From positions 5,106,001-5,170,000 of the forward strand of contig JAYKKT010000046.1 of assembly GCA_036023115.1 (NCBI GenBank): 64,000 nt of DNA, written 5' to 3'. Origin of the DNA: Brasenia schreberi (taxonomy: Eukaryota > Streptophyta > Magnoliopsida > Nymphaeales > Cabombaceae). How positions within the stretch are numbered: position 1 is the first letter of the stretch; each line of letters opens with the position of its first letter. Below, piece after piece: positions 25,901 to 37,900 of this stretch. Made by a program: the position numbers and the translations under genes. The notes beneath the pieces were generated by a model that ran no database searches, was not told the DNA's origin, and worked only from the letters and a program-made list of their open reading frames with translations.

Positions 25901-28900
25901 AAAAATAGAAAAAACATTAAAAATATACTTAAATCCGAGTTTGGAGGCTTGCACGGACACCGTAGGGCATGATTTTAGAGCTTTGAACACCAAGGAGGCG
26001 AAAACCGACTCTTAGGGAGCTTGAGGAACCCAAAACGAGAGAGGAAACCCGCGAAAAATCATGGGTTTCGGTCGGTCCGGGACCTTATATAAGGGTCCTA
26101 GGGCGTATCGCCCGTATCGTACGATACGGTACGATACACCCGCATTTACGATACTGGCCCCCGCCCACGATACGACGATACGGATAAGACTGAAACAATC
26201 ATTCACAATGTGGATCATAATAAACAAAAGCATTATAATCAACATAGTCAGGATCACCATCATCATCATCTCCTCCCTCTTCCTCCTCTAGAATTGAATC
26301 CACCCATCCAACAACTTCATCTTCATCATCATCTCTAACTCTAAGCTTTGCTTCGGCTTGCAGTGCCTCTAGTTTTCATTCTCTAAATTGACGGGACTCC
26401 TCCTCTTTAACCTAATCATCAAGAATATCAATATTTTTGTAGTTCAGCGAGTCATATGATACCTTCCTTACCCTTCTTGCATCTTTTGTATTTGTCTATA
26501 AAGAAAGAATATCTAAATTATAAATAATATAAAATACAATATTATCACATCAATTATTCATTATTAGTAAGAAAGAACTAGGCATCAACAATACATATTT
26601 TAAAATTATTACCTTTTCCTTAACTTCATATTATATACCAAATCACACAGTCGAGCATGCTCCATTTTGTTTCTCTTTTTCATGTGAATGCATTAAAAGC
26701 TTCGATTTCTTTTGCACCAACTCGAACTGGATGTTTGGCTTAATATACATTAAGCAAACCTTGCCAAGTTCGATCTATGTACACCAAACGAGCTCACCAT
26801 TCATTTGAAATAAAACACGATAATTATTAATAATAAATACTCAAAGTAAATTAATTGATAACTTAAATGAATATCAATAAAAACACATAATACTGGATTA
26901 CATTTGGGAGCGGAGTTGGATTGCAATTGATTTTCTAAAATGTCCAACACTTTGTTTATACTTGCTTAACTCTAAATTGATATTGCAACGAGTAGACAAG
27001 TCTTGTACCTTATCAATTGCATTTAATATAACTTTTTTATATTTTTTCGTCCTCTATAAAGTTGGGAGAAAATTGAATAAAAGGGTTAAGAAAATATGCA
27101 ATAACATGCAAATTATGATGCATTTGGCAGTTCCTGCATGCATCAATTATCTTCTAAATCTTTTTTAGAAGTGATGGCTTGCAGTGAAGGTTTACTTGTG
27201 TTTACAATTTGGCTTTATCCATAGCATTATATATATAAGGTATTACACACATATCTTCACTATCCATCATCCTCGTTACCTTAACTAAAGGTACAATCGT
27301 CCTAAAAAATTTACTATAATTTCTTAAAAATCAGCATTTAAAACATCTACCACAACAATCTCCTCTCTCTTTCTCGACCAACTAATAAAAAGCTTCATTC
27401 ATCAAATGCAAACAATTTTTTAAATGTATTTTTCTGTACGACAAGACTTTGCATAGTAATGACATTCGTAACAAATATTGTCAATGAAGGCCTAATCAAT
27501 TTCATGTGTCCTTCCACATGTATGGATTCACATCAAATGCAATACAGAAGAATTATTATAATTAAACTTGGTGACATTTCTGCATGCATCTATAGTCCCT
27601 CTTATTTCATCTATTGCATTCAAATATTCAAGGATTAAGTCTATGCAATATGCAACACATGGAGTCCATACTAAAAAATGGATGGTTCTGAATAACATTT
27701 GAAACACCTATGTTCTTAATAACTTCCTAAAAAATAAGGAGTAAATTATATGATGTTTTATCAATATGGGACAAGTCATATAATTTCAAAAAATGTCCCC
27801 TTATATCAACAGACCATAAAGTTCACCAAAGACTTATCATGACCATGTGTCTAATCATCAGTTATAATTGAACATCCCGTGTCCTTCCATGACTCCCTAA
27901 ATTAAGAACTCCCTAAATTAAGAACTCCATGCATTAACAATATCAACCTATTTCTATAGTAATGTACCCCTCAAAGCATGATAAGTAGAGACTCTATAAT
28001 CCGATTCTACATTTGCCATAACATTTGCCATACTTAAAAAAAAAAAAGAGTTTACAACATTGAAAGGGAGGCAATTTTCATAAAAAAGTCGGCACATTTC
28101 AAATCTACTTTCTCAATTACCTTCTTTGAAACCATAACTGATCTAATGCCTAGCTAAGCTCAAGGAGTCGTACGTTGGAGGAAAAATAAAAACACTACCT
28201 TTGGTTCCTCTAGTACCCCTCGTAGGTATTAGGCGAGTAAGAGCTCTTGGAGTAGAACAAGAGCCAACTCTACTTCTACTACCACTAGAACCTACACTTT
28301 TTTCTTTTCTCGCCTTCTCCCTCTTTAGCATTCTCTTCTTCTATCTCAGCTGCAACATGAAATTTATTACTATACATCCTTTAGAAGCATCTTTAAATGG
28401 TTGAGACATATTACAACCACCTATTTTTGCCCTCTCATCCTTAAACTCTTCTCCTTCGAAGCCTCCAATACCTGCTCAATCTCGTACTTCACTACTTAAG
28501 GAACCCGAAGACAAGCATTAACATCCTTCTTGGTTCTTGCAAGGTGGTATTTCATTCAGAAAATAACACCATGGTTTATTGCATTACAAAATATGCACTT
28601 ATTCACAAGCCTATTGCTTTCGTATATTGGGGTGCAATATTTTCATATCGGATCGACTCGATCAGAAGCCATTAAGATAGAGTGAACAATCAATAAGAAA
28701 AAAAATGCTTTTTAGAAGTTAAGAATAACAAAATCTGTAAAACTCCCAAATTTTTCAAGTGAAAAATCGGGTAGAATGCAAAAAGAAAAGGGTATGCCAT
28801 GGATTTAACAAAAGCCATAGAGATTGAAAGTTGGATTGGGTGAAACACTTGAGAATCTTGTGAATAAACCACAAAATCAACCAGAACAAGGATGAGAAAA

Positions 28901-31900
28901 GGATTTAGAAGCAAGAGAATGACATGAAAAGGTTTGAAAAGAAGCAGAAATGATTTATGCAAACTTCGAATTCTCAAAATTTATACTTGAAAAAATAAGC
29001 ATTGGCTTGTACGATACGAGATATATTATACGATATGATACAATTCTGTATCATACGATACGACACGATAAACCACTTATTGCGATAAATGTGCTTGTAT
29101 CATATAATATACTCGTATGATAAGCGAAAAAATCATATCATATCGTATGATACAATACTATTTTTTTTACAATGCCACTTACAACTCGGTTTTTCGGCCT
29201 GGTGGGAGATTTGCAAGTTTAGTGTGGTTCTTTTTTAGTGCTCTAATTTCATCATTCATTGCTTCTCTCCATTCTTGGACATACTTGGCTTCTTCAAAGT
29301 GCTTTGGAACATAATGAACTTATGCATTAATCACAAACATTTGATATTCTTTTGAAAGATTAGAGTAAGACACATATTGACTAATAGGATATTTAAATGT
29401 CTCACATTTTCCTTTCCTTAGGGCAATATGCATATCATTAGAAGGATTAGAAAAAGGAATTGAAGGATTTACCTCAGAAGCTGGTGGAATTGAATCTGGA
29501 GAATGATTTGGATCAAGAGTAACATTAGGATCGGGCATGACAACTTGTTTGTTTCCTCCTGAGTATATCTTTAAAACTTTGTTTGCATCTTGTTCTTTCT
29601 GTACAATATTACACTCTATTTCTTCATAATATTTATAGCCTTTGTAAGCAAGACGGGCAAAACTACTGGAGATGATATGTTTGGCAAATCACTATTCTTT
29701 GTAATATAAAAGGAATTTCCTCATGAAATGTCACATTCATCATGATACAAGTCTTCTTTTATTGAGTCATAATATTTATAACCCTTATGGTTGGGTGAGT
29801 AGCCTAAAAAATAACTTAACTGTCATGGCGTCCAATTTATCTCTCTAGTTTCCATATATATATATATATATAAACAAAACAAGTACTCCCAAACACTCTG
29901 TGGGGTATATGAAATTGTTTTTGACTAGGTCACATGAAATAAAGTGGAGTGCTCCTCCCTAACACCATACTTGGCATACGATTTATCAGGTAGACTATAG
30001 TTAGAAAAACTTCTTACCATTTAGGAACATTATATCCTAGTAATAGTGTTTTTGCAAGTATATGATAATTTTGTCTTTCAATAATTCCATTTTATTTAGG
30101 AGTATGAGGACAAGAAGTTTGACTTAGTATTCTATGTTTCAGAAAAAATGCATTAAAGTGATTTCACATAAATTCTCTTCCATTATCGATACAAATAATC
30201 TTGATTGGCACCTGAAATTATGTATGAACAAACTATATGAAATATGGGCAGAATACCTTTTACTTTATCCTTGGATTTTATAAGATAAATCATAGTAAAA
30301 CGGGCGCAATTATCAATGAACGATAAAAAATATTTATAACCATGTAAAGAAGGGTAGTACATGGGCCCTGACATCAGAATGAACAATTTTAAAAGGTTTT
30401 AATACCCTCGATTCATTGATAGGAAATGGCACACGATGGTGCTTAGTCTTTTAGCAAGTATCACCGTGTAAAGGTCACAATCACTAGTTAATCTTAGTAA
30501 CAATCTCTTTATTTTTGAAAGTGGTAAATGCCCTAATCTATGATGTCTCATAATTACTTCTTGTCGGTTGACCGTCATGAAGGTAAATAAATCCTCTCTC
30601 TCTGTTCTCCTTATTTTCTCAAAGAGATAAAACCTTTTCTTCGTGCTACTCTTGACCAAAGATCCTCCTTGCCTTCGATTCCTAAAAGACACAACTAGTA
30701 GGTCCGAAGATTACAGAGCAATTTAAATCTCTACTTAGGACATATATGAACAATAAATTAATTGAAAGATTAGGGATATGCAAACCATTATTGAGTATTC
30801 CTACAAAGGTAAGTATACTCCCTTTTGCTACTATATGTGAGAGCCATCTGCCAACCTAATGCCATTCTTTTCATGTACCATCTGATATTCATGATTTTTT
30901 TTATGTCCCACCATATGGTTTATGGTACCCAAATCGATTATCTAAATTCTTGATTGAGAAAAAGACATATTGCTCATTGCCATGAACGAGAAGGGCTATG
31001 CCATTGTTGCTTGAGAGTCTCTGGTTGCAGAAGAGGATGCTGCTTGTGAATCAGCCAAACGAGTCTCAATCTCTTCTAACTTCTTTTTCATTTTTTGCTA
31101 ATGAGTCTAGTTTAGCCTCATGAGTTGCCTTATTGCTATTATCACTGTGGTATGATTTGTTTTAATTGAAACCGGGTCGACCCACCAGATCCCAATAAGT
31201 TTCCTTAGTGTGTCAAGATTTCCCACAATGAGAACATTTTAATTTGTCTTTCTCATATGTCGTTGCTTGTGATCAACCTCTACTTCTGCCACCAAATGCT
31301 CCCCTACCTTGATGTTCAACAGGTGGATTCCTTCCCATAAATGTTATCTTATCTTCCTTTTTGAAGTTCTTCTAGTCTTCTTCTCTTAATAATAAAGAAT
31401 AAACTGTACTCAGAGGTGAAAGTTCTTCTCTACTCAGAATCAAATTGATATGGAATTCCCACAATAAATCAAATACCTTTTGTTCTTCAAATTCCTCATT
31501 ATGCTCCCTTGTACATGTTTAACACTTAGTTGTGGAAAAGAATTGTAGCTCTTCCTAGAGACCATTGAGTTAACATAATACTCACAAATTGGTCTTCATC
31601 CCTGACGATATTTGTGATTTTTTTTCTATGATTTCATATTTCTTTGTAATATTCTTTATCACTTTTCCTAGAGACCATGGAGTTAACATAATACTCACAA
31701 ATTGGTCTTCCTCCCTGACGACACCTACAATTTTTTTCTATAATTTCATATTTCTTTGCAATATTCTTTCTCTAAGCATATGCATCATAAATTGTCTTAT
31801 AGATCCCAAGAGCTGATTCAAGGAAAATAAATGTACTTCCTATGGTTGGAGTCGTGGATTGAATCAGCCATGCGCTCACCAACACATTTTCTCTATGCCA

Positions 31901-34900
31901 TCAGAGGCAAGTGGAGTCATCAATATTTGGCTTAGGAATTTCACATGTTTGATACTCCCACTTTCCTTTTGCCACAATCATAAGTTTCAAAAATCATGCC
32001 CATTAAAAGTAGTTCTTCCCATCCAGGTTAATATTCATAATTTGGAAGCTTTCCCCTTTTTTGCTATTTTGCGAATCTGAGTAATCAACTGATTTCCCTT
32101 TATCAGGCATAGTCACCCCCTTTCTCTAAACAACCTCTCTTATTTTTTCTGAAACACTTCTATGCAGTCAAGTCTCCTATTCTTTTTCCAGTCAACGAAA
32201 GATTCTGCACCCCAAGTATTTAATCTTTTGCGCCACCAACAATCAATCCACTAATGATAAAGATCTGCACCACACATGTTCGATCTTCTGCACTGATGGC
32301 GATCAGTCCACGAAAAACAACTCCTAATCCCACCGAGTAGGCTATGGTAACATGTTGAAATTTCTCAAAAAACTATTTTTATATGATGGACAATATACAG
32401 GGATAAGAAGGAAGAAGAGAGGGCCTGACGCCTACCCTTACTGCCAGCACCTTCTCTCTCTTTTCACAATCTAATCTCATGGTAGCCATAGTGGGTTATT
32501 GATTTTATATTAAAAGAACTAAAAAGACTAAAATACCCTATACTAAAGATATTCTTCCTAATAACTCCTCTTGGATCCAAACTAGAACTGATCTAGATAA
32601 GTCTAGATCCAAGTTTGTTTCTTCAACATCACCTGCCTGATCTTCCAAATATCCTATTTTTCTATCTGCATGGTTTTCATCACATTCTGATAGTTTGGCC
32701 TTGATTCTTCAAATCAATGAAAGTGCAAATAAACTTTTTATGAATGTTGGCACACTTCCAGTAGATCTATTTTGGGTGTCAAACTAACCTGTCTTGGAGA
32801 GATTGGCATGCCATGTCTGTCTCATCTTCTCTTGGATCTTGGTTAATTGGATCGTGGCACTTAATTTCTGGCATTTGTTCAAGGCATTTGATAATTTCTT
32901 TTCTGATGATATTTCACAAGCTTAGTGAATCTCTGCAGATTGTGCTGGGATTTCCCTTTTTGTTAGTATATCCGTTTGAGTATATATCAAGAGCTTTTAA
33001 TCTTGGACGAGTCTTCATTCACTTCTGGTACGTCATGAAACTTTATTATTGCTGCTAGTCTTTTGTGGGGTTGCACATGGGAAAGTTTTGGGTGCTATTC
33101 CTAGTTGTATATTCTAGCTTCAGACTTTATTAAGCAAATCATTTGTTACTTAAGCCTTGTCATTCACTCTTTAGTAAGTTTTAGTCCTGATTGCTGTATA
33201 TGTTTATAAAAGTAGTAATCATTATCTATATTGTTTTCTGTCAGGTCTGTGAACTTCAAATTTGTTCCTGAAGGTATATTTCTGTCGAAGGAATTTGCTG
33301 TCAGCTTGCTGGTTGTGCATCTCATGTTGCTGTCCTTGTTTGCTCACTTTCGATGGTGCAAGTAAGCATTTTCATTGTCCTCTATTTTGCTTATAAGAAT
33401 GTCAACCTTGCTTTTCTTAAAGCCTGCACTCACTCAACGATCTTATCATGACATAGACCTAAGTGCGAGACATTGACATGACTGTTCTACAATGCTGGGA
33501 AAAATAATATAGATGATAAATATTGAAATGAAATGTAATGCCTACAAGATGTTAACAAAAGAGAAAGCCGCAGAGGATGGGGGGAGGGACTTGAAGAGAA
33601 ACATAATCTAGATAGTGTAAGAGGGAAAAACACCTCAATTTTGGTTAGGAATTTGAAAACTTTAAAACTTCCCCATTTCCTTAAGAACCCCCCTTCCCCC
33701 AGCTCAGAGCATCTTAGGGCTTCTCTAATTGCTGATGTTCTCGCGCATAGGATGTAAGATTTTCTTCTAGTATTCAAAATTTAATAATTTGTTTCTTGAT
33801 ACCATTTGCATTAATCATTAGCAGAAGGTAAAGCTATGGGAGAACAATTAGCTGAGGCAGCCTGAATCAGAATACTTGAGATTGAAGTTCTCATGCGTAA
33901 TATATGTTTACCTGATTCACCCTCTCTGTTGGATTCAAAATTTGACCATTTGGTTGTTGATGCGATCTGCAAAATGTCATAAGGTAAAGCTACAATTATA
34001 CAATGAGCTGAGCCAGCCTGACCTAGCTTTGGGACTGCTGGGTAAGACTGGCTGTATGGGATGAAGTGACACTGAAACTCGCCTCGAACCCAAGTTCAAA
34101 GACTCATTTAAGATGAGCCAAACTAGTGAAGTGTGCCGCAGTGCCAGACTTGCTAGGCCCCACAGCATGATAAATATAATATATCTGTCATAAATTGTGC
34201 TTATGGTATCAGCCACAATGTAGCTCATGTAGTTGGTTACTTAATTCTTCTATATTAGCGATGGTGGTATGGACTCTCAACACTTCTCTTGACCGATCTC
34301 AGTCCTTTCTGCCTTGGTTCATCCAGGCCTAGGGTGAGCGGAACTGAAATGAATCATCTAGTCTCAGGTTCAAGTCAATCTGGATCTGAGCTAAAAGTGT
34401 AAACTTTTAACTCTCAAGTGCCATAACCTGGTGCAAGCCTGGGCCATGTACACCCGTAGGTAAAGCTCTACTTGTTATCTCAGTTTGGAGCATGAGACAC
34501 AATGCATAGATATACATGGAGAGGCCTGACTTAGTCAGGTTTTCGTTGGGGGCAATTGATTTGACAAGGACCACAAATTGTGGAGTACAAAGTTGATGAA
34601 ATTTACAAATTTTGGAACTGCTAGTCTATCAGACAGTCATCAAGATTTGCTCTGAGTAATTATATCTACATTTTGGGGGGCATGAGCAGGATATGTTTCA
34701 GTAAATTAATTGTCTGGATCATGTTATCCCTGGCCTAGTGAAAGTCTTGTATGGAAAGGTATTGCCTTAGAGAGGTGGATTCCTCTTCACATTGATTGTT
34801 GAACTATGTTTGTCTCTAGAGATCTGGGACTTGCTTATCCAGTAGAAATTGCTTTTACAGATTTGTGCTGCTAGGATTCTGCTTCTGTAACAGGATTTGT

Positions 34901-37900
34901 TTGGATCAGGAGTGAGCCCTATTGACATTGATTGACTGCATTGTAGGAGTAGTATGTATAATGACCACTTCATCAAACAAATGCGTCTAAATTCTCCACA
35001 GTTAGTCTAATTTTAGATCGGTCCTTTATGTACACATGCATGCATCTATCGCAAAAGTAGGTAATATAACAACTTCAAATGTTGGAGGCGGAGTTTTTAT
35101 TTTCAGAACTGAGATATCCTACTTTTTAAGTAACTAACTAGGTTACCAAAATCTTCCAAAGGACTTATTTGGTGAGGCATATCATGGATGATTAAGAAAT
35201 TTGGCACGTATACAAAATCTTTTTATCTTTTTCTTATTGATAATGTGTGATAGAGGAAGGTCTGTGTCATAGCCTGTAAGCACTTAATTTTGATTACTGT
35301 TGAACATTATCTTTGTTGCAATTGCTTTTCATATGCATTGGAAGCTAAAAACCTAACCTGTTTGCTTTTTAAAATTACTTTTTGATGGAATTGGTTGTGT
35401 AATAATTCTTGATCTTTTTGTGGAATTTAGCATCTATGTATAAGTGATTGAATCTTGTTTGTAGGCATGAAGGAGGAGTTTTCCGTTTTCTGCTCTCCAA
35501 GATTGTAGAGTTGAAAAATGGAAGTCCCTATACGTTTCTTATTTCTGATTTATCTGACAGAATTCTTAGTAGACAACGTAAGAATGAAGATCCATTTGCA
35601 ATTTAGAACTCCTTGCTTTTGTCTTTCCTTTGTTTTTTTGAAAGTGGTGTTATGTGAATGGAGCAGATATTATAACTTTAATGTTCACCGGGAACTTCAT
35701 TGGGATTTTATGTGCTCGGTCTCTGCATTACCAATTCTATTCATGGTAAGTTTCTGAACTAACTATTTGAAAGCTGTTGGTTTTTGATACCTGAGAATTC
35801 TATCTTGAGATGCCTAGCAGCATTTAAAATTTCTGAATAAGATAGTTATAGATCCATTGTCTAGATGGCGCTATATGTGGGTAAACAAACAGTCAGGTGT
35901 ATTCTAGATGAAAATGTTATCCATTTTTTACAAATACTGTTCATGGGGGTGGCGTTTGCTGACTTATGCTGATAGAGATTGGCATGACATTTTGGGGGTA
36001 ACGTTGGTAATGATGTTAGTTTATTTAAGTTTACTAAAAAGTATATTTTATCACTTTAATTAGGAGTATTTTGAATTTCAAGTTAATTAGGAGTTTGTTT
36101 CACTTTATGTATGTGAACTTGGCTAAGTTAGCCAGAAGAAAGTCAAATTGGAAGCTAGCACAAGTCTTTTGTTAAATGAGTTGACTTGAAAGTCTTGCAC
36201 TATTTTGTATATTGGGAATATTAGATGTATACCCAACATCCTACACTCCCATATGATCCAAATCCATGAAAGGTGGGCCAACTTTAAGCTGATGTCGCCA
36301 CTTCTGTGACCAGCTCATTTCTCCACTTTCAGCAAAGAAGCATGTTCTCCACGTACCTCTACATGCCTTTATGATGAGGATAGCACGCGTTGAGTCAAAT
36401 CAACATGCCCCATGTCATTCAGGTACTTGGAAAACGATCTTCAAGGGAGATTTCAAAAGAAAAGGAACGTTATAGAAATATGGAAGAATCTGAGCAAATT
36501 AGTTCAAAGAAAAAAGACAAGTAGCGGCTTAACTTCTATTTGGATAAGAGTTAATTTAGATCCTCCGGCCTCCATACTGCACTTAGATCAGGTGGCTACA
36601 AAATTAGCTCTTTGATTTTTTCTTGTAATCAGAGAACTTATAATTTTTCGCTTTATAAGTAAGAGAGGCGTGCTATAATTTGACTATCAAAATTTCCCAA
36701 CTCCTCTAGTTCTAAGCTTTGAGTTCCATAAGAGCCTTGAAGGAGAGTATAGGCGGACTCCTCTTAGTTGAGCCGACTTCTATATCTCATTCTTGGTCTC
36801 CATTCTATCTACCCTAAGGCGTGACATCAAGCTAGGATTCTACCAAATGTAAATCAACTAACGGTGTAGAGAATGGATTTCTACGGGACTAGCCGATTCC
36901 TACCCCATAGTTTGGTTCTAACACATCGCCAAAGCCTCAGACAAGCAATCAAGTATTTAAGAATGGGCTCTAGCTCCAATAAATACATCTAATGGCAGCC
37001 TTTACAAAGTATAGAGTAAAAGTTAGAACTTGGTTATGATTCAGTTGCAGCCAAACTCGGCCATTCTTTAGCTTAACATGTGTGTGGGCAGATCTATGGC
37101 CATAAACAACTCAAGGTTGGTACAGATGGAGCTTTTGTGAAGTAATATTGCCAATACCAATTACTTTTTGCCTTTCTTATTGGTACTTGGTGTTGGCTTC
37201 CATGTTCTTTCTCCCTGTGTTCTTCGAGTGTTCCCTATCTCTTTAATGTCATTTTCTGTTTGTTTGCATGCTTGCTTACTTGTGACCTTGAAGGTTCATA
37301 CGTATTTTGACTTCTCGAACATAATAATTGCCACTTTTGGCAGGTATTTCTATACTTTACCTTTTCTATTATGGAAGGCGCCTTTTCCAAATTATCTGAG
37401 GTACAAAGATACTGTTGTATTCTGTTACACTTACTCCTTTGGTCCTTGTCTGCTTAACTGTAAGCCTACATCACAGGGACACATGTACCTTGCATGTTTC
37501 TTATGACATTGCCGGACATGGTTTTTCTCTGTTGATATACAATTGTTGTCAAAAATGTGTTACAATTTGGAAGGGGAAGGGATGACATGATATATAAAAG
37601 AAGTATGCAATTACAAGAGGAAAATGTTCAAGTTGCCACCTTCCTGTTTTAATGTTAAGTGTGCTACGCATCTGTAATTTTCTAAACCCAAGAGAGCATG
37701 AATACCATAATATCAGTTAAGAGGTGCTCAATCACAAGAGGAAAAGGATCTATTGCCATCATTTATCTAGTTACTAACTTATTAGCTCTTTATTGTTGCA
37801 CAAGTTAATCTAAGTATTATATGTGGATATTTCAGTTTAAAAATTGCCTATTTGGAAAATGTACAACACAGTCTGTAACAAGTAATTTCTTAGATTTTTT

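Larger units (their letters stand above)
22768..29174 (-). mobile_element. Outer hAT DNA transposon inserted in Copia reverse transcriptase
   Basis: The ends are CATTATAAAAA (22768) and, inverted at the right, CATTGTAAAAA (29174). They are followed by subterminal GTATCG/CGATAC-type repeats (22780-22850 and 29000-29155). The flanks ccatttac (22760-22767) and ccacttac (29175-29182) form an 8-bp target duplication with one mismatch. Joining the flanks restores the Copia CKW codons of the RT. A degraded hAT transposase lies inside. Without the inner insertion the length is about 3.4 kb. Confidence 0.82.
21294..32628 (-). mobile_element. Ty1/Copia LTR retrotransposon in ALG3 intron 7, interrupted by nested hAT elements
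   Basis: Paired LTRs start TGTTGAAATTTCTC and end CTTCAACA. The element is flanked by a perfect 5-bp target-site duplication, tcacc (21289-21293 and 32629-32633). It reads on the minus strand. A PBS-like stretch (32340-32352) matches 10 of 13 bases of the usual initiator-Met tRNA site, and a polypurine tract TTGAGGGGGCA (21584-21574) abuts the other LTR. The order gag, zinc knuckle, integrase, reverse transcriptase, RNase H is that of Copia. Removing the hAT insertion leaves about 4.9 kb, a typical Copia length. Both LTRs differ at multiple sites and the ORF is full of stops, so it is old and dead. Confidence 0.95.

Noticed and set aside
33487..33777. 96-residue minus-strand frame in ALG3 intron 9
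   Set aside because: No domain recognised; intronic and probably repeat-derived.
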